Part shown: in pieces, positions 8,778 through 17,150 of the stretch
Layout of the letters: every line of letters starts with the position of its first letter
Numbering within the stretch: position 1 is the stretch's first letter
Program-made: the position numbers and the translations under genes
Assembly (NCBI RefSeq): GCF_023276435.1
Contig: NZ_JALLPO010000005.1
Location: 62,001-126,000, forward strand
DNA from: Sphaerisporangium perillae
GTDB lineage: Bacteria > Actinomycetota > Actinomycetes > Streptosporangiales > Streptosporangiaceae
Direction of reading: 5' to 3'
Length of the DNA stretch: 64,000 nucleotides
Notes under the pieces: generated by a model
Told to the model about the DNA's origin: nothing
Databases searched by the model: none
Seen by the model: the letters and a program-made list of their open reading frames with translations, nothing else

Positions 8778-9177
8778 CGATCTCGCCGGTCCGGGAGCGC
8801 GAACAGATCGTCGGTGGCCGCGAGGAAGCGGGCCAGCATCGCGGCCACCTTCGCCGATCGCGTCGTCTGGTTCGGGTTCTGGGGGGTGGCCCAGCGATCT
8901 TGCGGGCAAAATCCGATGATCCGTTGACTTAGTAAATCAAAAAGACTTATGTTCTCGCCATCCCAGGAAACATGGCCGAAACAGGGCCGGTCGACCATGC
9001 CGGCGCGGGGGTCGGGGCCCGCCGCCGGGGTCCGTGGTCGTCCGTCACGGCCCGGAGAAGGAGTCCGATTGAGACGAGCGAAGGTGGCCTCGATGCCGCT
9101 GACCTCGCCGGCCGCCTCGGCCGGCGCACGGGCCGGGGGCGGGGCCGGCGAGCACGAAGCTCGCGGCGCCCTGCAGG
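8778..9177. other. Non-coding or decayed strip with one good promoter
   Basis: I see no convincing gene in these 400 bp. Several frames are open on both strands but none has family features or a ribosome site. The left part could be more of the decayed genes next to it. The one clear signal is the promoter listed at 8924-8952. Confidence 0.5.
8924..8952 (+). promoter_or_regulatory. Sigma-70-type promoter
   Basis: TTGACT (8924-8929) and TTATGT (8947-8952) are separated by 17 bp of AT-rich sequence that stands out in this GC-rich window. It points right, toward the GxGYxYP gene 260 bp away. It may drive that gene with a long leader or be left from a lost gene. Seen in sequence; not tested. Confidence 0.5.
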
Positions 9178-9191
9178 TGACAACGTTGTCA
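9178..9191. promoter_or_regulatory. LacI-type operator palindrome
   Basis: TGACAACGTTGTCA is a perfect 14-bp palindrome with the central CG typical of LacI-family operators. It lies 30 bp before the start codon of the GxGYxYP gene, a place where a bound repressor would block transcription. No lacI gene is in the window. The match to the family type is from general knowledge. Confidence 0.65.
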
Positions 9192-9220
9192 AGCATTCTT
9201 CTGAGGAGCAGTGATCGTTG

Positions 9221-11251
9221 ATGCTGTCACGACGGAACTTCCTGCGGGCGAACGGCCTCGTCCTCACGGCCGGCGGCTTCGGCCTCACCCTGCCGAGCCT
9301 CGCCGCCGCCGAGTCCGCCGCCCGGTCCGCCACCGAGTCCACCGCCGATGCCGCCCTCCTGCCGTCCTTCGGACGCCCCACCCGGCTCGACGCCGCCGAT
9401 GTCAGCACCCTCACCGGAGACGACCAGCTACTGCTGACCACCCTGCAAGGCGTCGTCAACCGCCGTCGGCCTCGTCTCTACTTCAACTACGACAGCGGCG
9501 ACTGGGACTTCCGCTGGCTGTCCAGCACGGGCGCCGCCGTCACCCGGCACGACCATCCCCTCGACCTGGTCGGGCGCTACCGCGACGAGGTCCGGGGCGC
9601 GGTGCTGCACGACCCGGATGTCCCCGACTCGGTGAACGTCGCGACCACGCTCGCCGGCCTGGAGAACGCCGTCGCCGCCACCGAGGCGCAGGCCAAGGAG
9701 CACGGGCTCAAGATCATCACAGATCTTCGCGGTCGCTTCCACGCCGACGACCCGCTGGCCACCCACCGCTGGCAGCTCGACACCCTGTTCCCCCGGTGCA
9801 GCCACGCCCTCCTCGCCGGGCTCCCGCCCACCAGGACCGTGCGGGTGGACAACGTGCAATGGCGCGAAGTCGCGCGCGAGACCGAGCGCATCCGCGACTC
9901 CTCCAACCGCGCGGTGCGCACCTTCGATCTGAGCCCCGAGCTGACCGGTCAGGACGGCGTCTACCTCCGCTTCCAGGACTCTCTCGGAGACGACGGATGG
10001 GGCGCCTCGGTCGGCTCCGTCACCGTCAAGGCCGACGGCACGCCGATCGCCACCTTCACCCCTGGCACGGACGCCGAGGCCCCGTACCTCTTCGACGGCA
10101 TCAACTCCGCCATCGGCGGCGACTCCAACCGCTTCGCCGACGGCGGTGGGTACTTCATCTACCGGTTCACCGCCCCGGCCGGTACGAAGCAGCTCCTGGT
10201 CGAGGTCGACCTGTGGAACCAGTACCTGGTCACGGCCACCACCACGGCGCCCACCCGGGTCGAGCCCTTCCCGTATTTCCGGGACTACGCGGTGGCGATG
10301 CGGGCCATGGTCATCTGGCTGCCCCCGTCGGGCGAGACCGGCCGGCTGCTCGACGAGATCTTCACCAAGGTCAAGCCCACCACCCCCTACGCCGGCTGGT
10401 TCTCCAACGATGTGGCCGGAGAGTGGGGCGGCGTCGACCGGGCCTCGCAGCACGGCATCGAGGTCGTACCGGCCGACTACTACATGAACGCGACCGTTCA
10501 CGCCGGGGTCGCGGCCAAGGTCTCCGACAAGGTCCGCCCGCGACCGAAGGCGGACCTCCGCAAGCGGGTGTACCTCACCCTCACCTTTGGCGAGGGCGAC
10601 AACATCCAGTACTGCCAGCGCCGGATGCGGGACCTCTGGGACGACCCGAAGCGCGGCGACGTGCCCGTCAACTGGACGGTCAGCCCGCTGCTCGCCGACA
10701 TCGGCCCGGCTCTGCTGGCGTACTACCAGCGCACCGCCACCGCCAACGACCTGCTGATCGCGGGCCCCTCCGGCGCCGGCTACACCTACCCCGGGTCCTG
10801 GCCCACGGCGGCCCTGGACGCCTACACCGAGCTCACCGGACGCTTCCTGCGCCGCACCGGCATGGACCTGGTCTACGCGTACAACCAGCGCAAGCCGGAA
10901 GGCGACGGATGGGTGCCCTTCGACGAGCGCATCGTCCGGTCCTACCGGGAGAACACGCCGCTGCGCGGCATCATCCAGTCCTGGGAGACCGGAGACCTGC
11001 TGGCCCGCCCCGCCGGGCTACCGGTGATCGGTAACCTCTCGCCCCAGGGCAAGGCCCAGGAGTACCGGGACACGCTGCTGAAGCACATCGAAGGCTGGGA
11101 CGGCGCCGAACCGCTGTTCATCGCCGGCGCGATCAACGCCTGGAACTGGACGCCGAGCGATGTCGCCGAGCTCGGCGGCCTGCTCGCAGACCCGTTCGAG
11201 GTCGTCCGCGGCGACACCTTCTTCGAACTGCTCAACCGCGCCACCGGCTAG
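9221..11251 (+). CDS. Secreted GxGYxYP-domain protein (putative glycoside hydrolase)
   Basis: A 676-residue exported protein. It starts with a Tat signal (SRRNFLRANG, then a hydrophobic stretch ending near LPSLAAAES). The motif that names the family, G-x-G-Y-x-Y-P, appears as GAGYTYP at residues 518-524, with the family's N-terminal domain before it (DQLLLTTLQGVVNRRRPRLY is characteristic). The family (GxGYxYP_N and GxGYxYP_C) is listed as putative glycoside hydrolases of unproven substrate. I took the ATG at 9221, although a TTG at 9218 is also in frame; GAGGAG at 9203-9208 serves either. The LacI-type palindrome just upstream suggests sugar-dependent control. Confidence 0.88.
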   Translation: MLSRRNFLRANGLVLTAGGFGLTLPSLAAAESAARSATESTADAALLPSFGRPTRLDAADVSTLTGDDQLLLTTLQGVVNRRRPRLYFNYDSGDWDFRWLSSTGAAVTRHDHPLDLVGRYRDEVRGAVLHDPDVPDSVNVATTLAGLENAVAATEAQAKEHGLKIITDLRGRFHADDPLATHRWQLDTLFPRCSHALLAGLPPTRTVRVDNVQWREVARETERIRDSSNRAVRTFDLSPELTGQDGVYLRFQDSLGDDGWGASVGSVTVKADGTPIATFTPGTDAEAPYLFDGINSAIGGDSNRFADGGGYFIYRFTAPAGTKQLLVEVDLWNQYLVTATTTAPTRVEPFPYFRDYAVAMRAMVIWLPPSGETGRLLDEIFTKVKPTTPYAGWFSNDVAGEWGGVDRASQHGIEVVPADYYMNATVHAGVAAKVSDKVRPRPKADLRKRVYLTLTFGEGDNIQYCQRRMRDLWDDPKRGDVPVNWTVSPLLADIGPALLAYYQRTATANDLLIAGPSGAGYTYPGSWPTAALDAYTELTGRFLRRTGMDLVYAYNQRKPEGDGWVPFDERIVRSYRENTPLRGIIQSWETGDLLARPAGLPVIGNLSPQGKAQEYRDTLLKHIEGWDGAEPLFIAGAINAWNWTPSDVAELGGLLADPFEVVRGDTFFELLNRATG

Positions 11252-11336
11252 ATCGCCGGCTGGAACCGGCCGACACGCGCTGAAGCTCCGTCCGGGGTGA
11301 GCCGGGCGGGGCGGCGCGGGCTGGCAGAGTTGGGTC

Positions 11337-12383
11337 GTGGCCGACCAGGTGCGGATCGGGGTCTTCCTTCTGGCGGCGGGGTTTCCCGGCGCCGACCACG
11401 GCGAGGCGCTGTCCTCGGCCGTGGACGCGGCGGTGGCCGCCGAGCGGGCCGGCTTCGACGACGTGTGGATCGCCGAGCACCACTTCATGTCGTACGGGGT
11501 GTGCCCGTCGGCCGTGACGCTCGCGGGGTACGTGCTCGGCCGCACGCGGCGCATCGGCGTCGGCACTGCGGTGAGCGTGCTGTCCACCTGGCATCCCGTG
11601 GCACTGGCCGAGCAGGCCGCGCTCCTCGACCGCGTCTCCGGGGGACGGTTCCGGCTGGGCGTCGGGCGCGGCGGCCCGTGGATCGACCTGGAGGTCTTCG
11701 GCACGGGGCTCGACCGGTACGAGAACGGGTTCGTGGAGGGCCTGGACCTGCTGGTCGCGGCCCTCGGCCAGGAGCGGGTCGCCGCCGAAGGGCCGACGTT
11801 CCGGTTCCGCGAGGTGCAGATGGTCCCGAGGCCGGGCCGGCCGATGCGCCCCGTGGTCGCCGCCACCTCGCCCGGCACCGTCCAGGTGGCGGCGGCGCGG
11901 GGGCTGCCGATGCTGCTCGGCATGCACATCGGTGACCCGGACAAGGCGGCGCTGGTGGAGGCGTACGCCGGGACGGCGGTCGCGTGCGGCCACGACCTCG
12001 CGGCGATACCGCACGTGGCGGCGGGCGTCGCGTACGTCGCGGACACGACCGGCGAGGCGGTGGCGGCGATGAAGGAGTCCCTGCCGAGGTGGCTGGCGCC
12101 CGGCCTGGCCGGCTACCGGCCGGTGGACGGGCGCGCGTACGTCCCGAAGGACGCCGGTGCCTACGCCGACCTGCTCTGCCGGCTGCACCCCGTCGGTTCG
12201 CCGGAGCACTGCGCCGACACGATGCTCGCGACGATCGAGCGCACGGGCGTCCGCCACCTGATCTACCTGGTCGAGGGGGCCGGTGATCCGGCGATGACCC
12301 GCCGGAACATCGCCAGGCTCGGCGCCGAGGTGCTGCCCCGGGTACGAGCATCCTGCGGACCGGCGTCACTGCCCGCGCTCTAA
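11337..12383 (+). CDS. LLM-class flavin-dependent oxidoreductase
   Basis: A 348-residue luciferase-like monooxygenase (TIM barrel using FMN or F420). Family features: RIGVFLLAAGF at the N-terminus, the helix AERAGFDDVWIAEHHF with the conserved E-H-H, RRIGVGTAVSVLSTWHPVALAEQAALLDRVSGGRFRLGVGRG split over two strands, and the C-terminal helix with GSPEHCADTM. Starts at the GTG at 11337. Which flavin and which substrate it uses cannot be told; F420 use is common in this phylum. The next gene starts 72 bp downstream on the same strand. Confidence 0.9.
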   Translation: MADQVRIGVFLLAAGFPGADHGEALSSAVDAAVAAERAGFDDVWIAEHHFMSYGVCPSAVTLAGYVLGRTRRIGVGTAVSVLSTWHPVALAEQAALLDRVSGGRFRLGVGRGGPWIDLEVFGTGLDRYENGFVEGLDLLVAALGQERVAAEGPTFRFREVQMVPRPGRPMRPVVAATSPGTVQVAAARGLPMLLGMHIGDPDKAALVEAYAGTAVACGHDLAAIPHVAAGVAYVADTTGEAVAAMKESLPRWLAPGLAGYRPVDGRAYVPKDAGAYADLLCRLHPVGSPEHCADTMLATIERTGVRHLIYLVEGAGDPAMTRRNIARLGAEVLPRVRASCGPASLPAL

Positions 12384-12455
12384 GGCTCGCCTGCTGGGTG
12401 CGGAGATCGGCGCGGGGGCTTGTCGCCACCGGAAACAGAATGTAATTCTAGCCCC

Positions 12456-13310
12456 ATGAATCGCGCGACGACGAACGGCATCGAGCTCGCCTACGACGCC
12501 TTCGGGCCCCCCGCCGGGCGCCCGCTGCTTCTGATCATGGGGCTCGGAGCCCAGATGATCAGCTGGGACGAGGAGTTCTGCGAGATGCTCGCGGAGAGGG
12601 GGCATCGGGTCGTCCGCTTCGACAACAGGGACGCCGGCCTGTCCACGCACCTCCACGAGGCCGGCATGCCAGACCTTGGCGGCGCCGCCGCGCCGCCGTA
12701 CCTGCTCGAGGACATGGCCGACGACACCGCGGGGCTGCTGGACGCGCTCGGCTGGGACGCCGCCCACGTGGTCGGGGCGTCGATGGGCGGCATGATCGCC
12801 CAGACGTTCGCCATCCGGCACCCGGCCAGGACGCTCAGCCTCACCTCCATCATGTCCACTCCCGGCCCGCAGATCGGCGCGCCGACCGAGGCCGCCATGG
12901 CGGCGCTGCTCTCACGGTCCGCCGCCGACCGGGACGCGGTCGTCAGCCGGGCGCTGGAGATGTGGGAGGTCATCGGCTCGCCCGGATACCCGATGGACGC
13001 CGAACGCGTCGCCCGGGTGGCCGGTGAGGGCTTCGACCGCGCCTACGATCCCGCCGGGTTCGGCCGCCAGTTCGCCGCGATCCGCGGCTCCGGCGACCGC
13101 ACCGCCGCGTTGCGCGAGCTGACGGTGCCCGCGCTGGTCGTCCACGGCGAGGCGGACCCGCTGGTCCAGCTGCCCGGAGGCGTCGCCACGGCGGAGGCCA
13201 TCCCCGGCGCCAAGCTGCTGACCTTCCCCGGCATGGGACACGATCTGCCGCGCCCGTTGTGGCCGGAGATCGCCGACGCGGTCACCGAGCTGACCGAGCG
13301 CGCCGGCTGA
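12456..13310 (+). CDS. Alpha/beta-fold hydrolase
   Basis: A 284-residue hydrolase with the complete triad visible: nucleophile Ser109 in the elbow GASMGG, Asp234 in HGEADPL and His262 in GMGHDL. The oxyanion region is LLIMGLGAQMISWDEEF, followed by the conserved RFDNRDAGLS. The pattern (MGLGAQ, DNRDAGLS) is that of a large actinobacterial group including aclacinomycin-methylesterase-like (RdmC-type) proteins. I chose the ATG at 12456 because the family N-terminus (MNRATTNGIELAYDAFG) begins there. No membrane or signal segment. The substrate is unknown, probably an ester. Confidence 0.9.
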   Translation: MNRATTNGIELAYDAFGPPAGRPLLLIMGLGAQMISWDEEFCEMLAERGHRVVRFDNRDAGLSTHLHEAGMPDLGGAAAPPYLLEDMADDTAGLLDALGWDAAHVVGASMGGMIAQTFAIRHPARTLSLTSIMSTPGPQIGAPTEAAMAALLSRSAADRDAVVSRALEMWEVIGSPGYPMDAERVARVAGEGFDRAYDPAGFGRQFAAIRGSGDRTAALRELTVPALVVHGEADPLVQLPGGVATAEAIPGAKLLTFPGMGHDLPRPLWPEIADAVTELTERAG

Positions 13311-13361
13311 GGCGCCGGCGCGGGCACCGGGGCGCCGCCGGAGCGATCCGTGCGGCGTCGC

Positions 13362-13402
13362 GGTGCCGGGTCATCGGTGCCGGGTCATCGGTCGGGGTCA
13401 TC
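13362..13402. repeat. Short tandem repeat between convergent genes
   Basis: GGTGCCGGGTCATC occurs twice in tandem and a 13-bp variant (GGTCGGGGTCATC) follows. It lies in the 100-bp gap between the hydrolase and the aldo/keto reductase. No hairpin terminator is evident. Confidence 0.7.
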
Positions 13403-13410
13403 GGGCGGGA

Positions 13411-14400
13411 TCACCGCGCCGCGTCGAGCCTCGCGCGCTGCCCGGGCGTCAGCTCCAGGTCCACCGCGGCCAGGCTCTCGTCCAGCTGTGCCACCGAGGA
13501 GGCGCCCACCAGCGGAATGATGGGGACCTCGCCGCCGATCAGCCACGCCAGCACCACCTGGTTGGGCGTCGCCCCGGTCTCCTTCGCGACCTCGCGCAGC
13601 GCGGCCAGGCGGGCGGGCGTGCCCGCGTGGTCGAACCCGGCTCCCAGCGGCTTGTCCTCGCGGACGTACGCGCCGCTCAGCAACGGCGAGTAGGCGACCA
13701 GCGCGAGTTCCGGTTCGGCCCGCAGGTAGCTGAGCAGGTCGCCGGTGACCACGCCCTGGGTGCCGTCCTTGGAGCGCAGGCTCGGCAGGTCGGTGCGCTG
13801 GCGCAGGTAGGTGTGGTGGTACTGCAGCACCTCGTAGCCCGGCAGGCCCGCCGCCGCGGCCAGGGTCCGGGCTCGTTCCACCCGCCACGCCCAGTGGTTG
13901 CTCACCCCGAGCAGCCCGACGGCGCCTTCGGCGACCAGTTCGGCGAAGCCCTCGACGGTCTCCCGCAGCGGCACCGCGCGCGGGTCCTCGATGTGCGCGT
14001 ACAGCAGGTCGAGCCTGTCCACGCCGAGCCGTTCCCGGCTCCGCTCCGCCGACTCCCTGATCACCTTGGCCGACAGCCCTTCGACGTTCTCGGAGAAGGT
14101 GGCGCTGGGAGCCAGCGGCCGTCCCCCGAGCTTGGTGGCGATGACCACCTCGTCTCCGACCCCGCGGCTACGGCGCCAGCGGCCGAGCAACTCCTCGCTC
14201 TCGCCGCCCTGCGTGCCGTTGACCCAGAACGCGTAGTTGTCGGAGGTGTCGATGAACGTGCCGCCGGCCTCGACGTACCGGTCGAGGATCGCATACGACG
14301 TCGGCTCGTCGGTGACCGTGCCGAACAGCATGGCGCCGAGGCTCAGCACGCTCACCTCGCGGCGCGTGCGCGGATCCGTGCCGATCGTGCGGTATCTCAT
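13411..14400 (-). CDS. Aldo/keto reductase
   Basis: A 329-residue NADPH-dependent carbonyl reductase of the AKR superfamily. The TIM-barrel signature residues are present: DTSDNYAFW (Asp and Tyr of the tetrad), VVIATKLGG (Lys) and LDLLYAHIEDP (His), then GVSNHWAWRV, AYSPLLSG and the cofactor-binding VPIIPLVGASSVAQLDESL. Full family length. The start ATG at 14400 begins MRYRTIG, as is usual. Convergent with the hydrolase. The 193-bp stretch before the next gene holds a G-rich run but no recognised element. Confidence 0.93.
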   Translation of the reverse strand: MRYRTIGTDPRTRREVSVLSLGAMLFGTVTDEPTSYAILDRYVEAGGTFIDTSDNYAFWVNGTQGGESEELLGRWRRSRGVGDEVVIATKLGGRPLAPSATFSENVEGLSAKVIRESAERSRERLGVDRLDLLYAHIEDPRAVPLRETVEGFAELVAEGAVGLLGVSNHWAWRVERARTLAAAAGLPGYEVLQYHHTYLRQRTDLPSLRSKDGTQGVVTGDLLSYLRAEPELALVAYSPLLSGAYVREDKPLGAGFDHAGTPARLAALREVAKETGATPNQVVLAWLIGGEVPIIPLVGASSVAQLDESLAAVDLELTPGQRARLDAAR

Positions 14401-14593
14401 GCAGGGCTCCTCTCGCGACGCCCGTCACGTCCGGGCGTTCGAGCAGGAGTCTGGGTGCTGGAGCGCGCTCCGGGTCAACCGCCGCGGCCCGCCCGCACGT
14501 CGCGGTATTCGGGCCCGATGGACGAGCCGGGCGCCGCCCGGGGGGGGACGGCGGGGGGCGGCGGCCGGGGGAGCGGAGGCCGATTTGGATTCG

Positions 14594-14965
14594 TCAGATG
14601 TCGATCTTCTCCTCGATCGCGCGGAGCGCGTGGCGGGCGAGGGCGAGGTTGGCTCGGGCGCGGTCCAGCGCGAGGTACAGGAACAGGCCCTTGCCTCCCC
14701 GCCCGGCCAGAGGGCGCATGATGTGGTACTGCCCGTTCAGGGTGATGAGGATGTCCTCGATGCTGTCCTTGAGCTGGAGGGCCTCCATCGTGCGGAGCTT
14801 GGCCTTGATCACCTCGGTGTTCCCGGCGGCCGCGACCTGGAGGTCGAGTTCCTTGGAACCGCCGAGCGTGCCGAGTGCCATGCCGCTGTTGTAGTCGACC
14901 ACGGCGGCGCCGACGGCGCCGTCGATGGCCATCATCTCCTTCAGCGAGACGTCCATGCTGGCCAT
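14594..14965 (-). CDS. Roadblock/LC7-domain protein (third roadblock gene of the operon)
   Basis: A 123-residue protein made of one roadblock/LC7 domain (MDVSLKEMMAIDGAVGAAVVD, then TLNGQYHIMRPL and a C-terminal helix RANLALARHALRAIEEKI). In bacteria such proteins bind small Ras-like GTPases or oligomerise as scaffolds (MglB is the studied case). The start at 14965 has GAGGAAG a few bases upstream. It is last in a four-gene minus-strand operon, 16 bp after the previous stop. No GTPase gene is in the operon, so it is not a standard conservon. Confidence 0.82.
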   Translation of the reverse strand: MASMDVSLKEMMAIDGAVGAAVVDYNSGMALGTLGGSKELDLQVAAAGNTEVIKAKLRTMEALQLKDSIEDILITLNGQYHIMRPLAGRGGKGLFLYLALDRARANLALARHALRAIEEKIDI

Positions 14966-14981
14966 GTTCTTCCTCTCATGG

Positions 14982-15383
14982 TCATGGGCGGGCCGGGGAC
15001 GCCTGGTCGGCGGCCGGCGCGCGTTCGACAATGGCGGCGAGGTTCGCCGCCGTCTTGCGTCCTTCTATGCGCAGCAGCCCGAGGTTGGTGCCCCGGGCGG
15101 CGAACACGGTGAGGACGAGCTTGGGGCCCGCGGCGTAGCACGCCGCGTAGCCGCCGACGCCGGAGACCAGCGTCTCCTCCAGGGCGCCCGCCTGTGCCAG
15201 TTCCGTCATGCGGCGGCTCATCGCGAGCAGCGCCGAACTCAGCGCCGACGCCTGCTCCGCGCCCACCCGCACGTCCGCCGTCACCGGCATGCCGTCCACC
15301 GTGCACACGAGCGCACCGGTGACGTCGGCCATGCGTCTCATCAGAAGGAGCATCTCCTCGTGCAAGTCGTGACGTAGATCCAT
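14982..15383 (-). CDS. Roadblock/LC7-like protein (second of the operon)
   Basis: A 133-residue protein with a roadblock-type core: helix LHEEMLLLMRRMADVTGALVC, strand TVDGMPVTADV, helix ASALSSALLAMSRRMTELA, then strands around GYAACYAAGPKLVLTVFA. The start at 15383 is well supported by AAGGAGGT eight bases upstream. The C-terminal RIEGRKTAANLAAIVE is again roadblock-like. No GTPase-activating residue can be assigned. It follows the DUF4388-like gene by 61 bp. Confidence 0.75.
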   Translation of the reverse strand: MDLRHDLHEEMLLLMRRMADVTGALVCTVDGMPVTADVRVGAEQASALSSALLAMSRRMTELAQAGALEETLVSGVGGYAACYAAGPKLVLTVFAARGTNLGLLRIEGRKTAANLAAIVERAPAADQASPARP

Positions 15384-15444
15384 CGCCGACCTCCTTCCGG
15401 CCCTCTTGAGCGACCGCAATCTCATGACGCCGTCGTGGGCGGGT

Positions 15445-16293
15445 TCACAACAGCCTCTCCAGGGCGTCGCGCAGCCTGATGAGCACGCTGACATCGGTGG
15501 GGTCCCCGCTGACCTGCGGAAGTCCCGGCACGGGCCGGGATTCCAGTGCCCCCGGACGGGGGCCCGTGCGCCCGGCCCGCTTCGGCAGCGCCGGCGCGCC
15601 GGCGGCGGGTACGGCGTCCTGCGCGCCCACCGGGTCCAGGAGCAGTCCCGCCACGCCGAGCTGCCGTACGGCGAGCAGGACGGAGTACGCCGGGCGCCCA
15701 AGCCTGCGGGCGAGGTCGATCGGCGTCGCCGTGGCATCGGCGCTGACGAGCACCTCCCACTGGAGCGAGGTCAGGACGACCCGCTGCGCGCTGATCCGCG
15801 GAGTGATGACCACCGGCCGCGAGTCCACGTCGGGGTACGGCCACACGTGGTCCAACTGAGCCCTCCTGCGACGGCACTCGCGGAGCAGCCCGGCGGTGTC
15901 GAAGTACCACTGGTCGCCGAGCCAGTGCCGGTCCCCCTCCTTGAAGCGGGGCCTGGTCCCCTTTGCGGCGAGGACGAAGAACGCGGCGTCGAGGATCGCG
16001 CCGAGCACGCACAGCTGCAGCTCGCCGCGGGCCAGCAGGCCCTGTCGTACGAGCGTCTCGCCGCCGTCGGCGCGGCCCACGGCCGACTGGCGGGCGCTGC
16101 GCATCGTCGCGGCACCGACCCGGCCGGAGGTGACCAGAATCTGCTCCACGCCGGGGGCGCTCGTGCTCTCCACGTAGGTCACCCGGCCGCCGGAGAGGTA
16201 GACGCACCCGGCACGGCCGACCCTGAGCGAGCCGGTCGCGCGGTCCTTCGCTAAGCCGCCGAGCACGGCGTCCAGCTGCTGCGTGGGGGACAT
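15445..16293 (-). CDS. DUF4388-like protein with a winged-helix-like C-terminal half
   Basis: A 282-residue soluble protein. Residues 1-70 (ATGSLRVGRAGCVYLSGGRV, then TYVES and GVEQILVTSGRV) match the pattern of DUF4388/PATAN domains, which turn up with roadblock proteins and response regulators in signalling modules. Residues about 170-225 (LQWEVLVSADATATPIDLAR then RLGRPAYSVLLAVRQLGVAG) look like a winged helix. The C-terminal 60 residues are Pro/Gly-rich. It starts 3 bp after the upstream roadblock stop, so translation is probably coupled. I infer a signalling adaptor or regulator; no enzyme motif is seen. Confidence 0.65.
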   Translation of the reverse strand: MSPTQQLDAVLGGLAKDRATGSLRVGRAGCVYLSGGRVTYVESTSAPGVEQILVTSGRVGAATMRSARQSAVGRADGGETLVRQGLLARGELQLCVLGAILDAAFFVLAAKGTRPRFKEGDRHWLGDQWYFDTAGLLRECRRRRAQLDHVWPYPDVDSRPVVITPRISAQRVVLTSLQWEVLVSADATATPIDLARRLGRPAYSVLLAVRQLGVAGLLLDPVGAQDAVPAAGAPALPKRAGRTGPRPGALESRPVPGLPQVSGDPTDVSVLIRLRDALERLL

Positions 16294-16296
16294 GGT

Positions 16297-16677
16297 TCAC
16301 GCGCTGATCAGCCGGTCGGAGATGGCGCGCAGGCGGTGGCGCGCGAGCGCGAGGTTCGAGCGTTCGAGGTCGAGCCGCAGGTAGAGCAGGATCGGCCCGG
16401 TGACGGCGGTCTCCACGGGCCTGAGCAGGTGGTGGCCCTTGTCGGAGGTGACGATGACGTCCTCGACGCGGATCGTCCCGTCGGGCGAGGCCACGGCCAG
16501 CCCGTCCAGGGTCGCCCGGAAGGTCTGGCTCAGCGCGGCGGCCGATGTCTGTGGATCGAGGTGCGGCGCGGTCCTGCCCGCCGCGACGGGCATCCCGCCG
16601 GTGTCCTCGATGACGAGCGCATCCAGGGCGCCGGGGATGGCCAGGATATCGGTGAGACAGTCTTCGATATCGAGCAC
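16297..16677 (-). CDS. Roadblock/LC7-domain protein (first of the operon)
   Basis: A 126-residue roadblock protein (VLDIEDCLTDILAIPGALDA, LVIEDTGGMPVAAG, SDKGHHLLRPV and the C-terminal helix SNLALARHRLRAISDRL). It is clearly a paralogue of the last gene in the operon, sharing the LALARHxLRAI ending. I chose the GTG at 16677 with GGAGGAG close upstream. The frame is open farther left, but that part encodes the end of a transposase, so a longer start would be wrong. Being nearest the transposase remnant, this gene's promoter may lie within or beyond it. Confidence 0.8.
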   Translation of the reverse strand: MLDIEDCLTDILAIPGALDALVIEDTGGMPVAAGRTAPHLDPQTSAAALSQTFRATLDGLAVASPDGTIRVEDVIVTSDKGHHLLRPVETAVTGPILLYLRLDLERSNLALARHRLRAISDRLISA

Positions 16678-16691
16678 GGTCAACTCCTCCC

Positions 16692-16980
16692 TGGGCGGTC
16701 CCTTCCGCACGTGGCGGCAAACTCTAGCAGGCCCCGTCATGCCGTTGAACAGGGTCAGGACCCCGATCGCCAGGCTGCGAAGACTGGCCATGGCCCGGGG
16801 CGCGGAGCCGGTATGGACGCGGGAGGCATCCTCGGCCAGAGTGACGTCCCGCCGCCAATGAAGATCGTTTTCTGTCTGCCACTCGCCGCGCACCAAGCCT
16901 GCCAGGCGGCGGGCGTCCGCCTCGGCCTCGCCCAGAGACGTGATCCCACATCTGCCCATATCGCGCTTGACATGCGCATC
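16692..16980 (-). mobile_element. ISAs1-family transposase, C-terminal fragment
   Basis: The minus strand encodes GITSLGEAEADARRLAGLVR, then GEWQTENDLHWRRDVTLAED and ASRVHTGSAPRAMASLRSLA. This follows the ISAs1 transposase C-terminus closely (ITSL, the R-x-HW-x-x-E-x-x-LHW-x-RDV-x-x-x-ED block and the RTGxxPxxMAxLRNLAI helix). The rest of the element and any terminal repeats are missing, so it is a dead fragment. The open frame runs straight into the roadblock gene without a stop, with no sign of a functional fusion. Left and right limits are approximate. Confidence 0.75.
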
Positions 16981-17150
16981 CAGCCGGAGACGGCGACGTA
17001 TCGGGGACTACGCGAAACCAGCCCGATATGCGTGGCAAATGGGACGAAACTCCGAAATCCAATAATGAACGGATCGATGCTCGCTCAACCGCTATGAACG
17101 GATCAATGCCCGCTCCGCCGCCTGCCGTGCGCGGCGGATACCGTGAAGGG

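Noticed and set aside
8747-9196. A 149-codon minus frame ending in AAMLARFLAATDDLFALPD, which looks protein-like
   Set aside because: Only the last 35 residues look plausible and I cannot assign a family. It may be one more decayed fragment but support is too thin to annotate.
14540-14575. Runs of 8, 6 and 5 G residues that might form a G-quadruplex
   Set aside because: Such runs are not surprising at this GC content, only three long runs are present, and there is no positional link to a promoter. Not strong enough to list.
17063-17113. Imperfect direct repeat (ATGAACGGATC type) near the transposase remnant as a possible target-site duplication
   Set aside because: The copies are about 20 bp and imperfect, 30 bp apart and both on the same side of the remnant, so they do not fit an insertion footprint.
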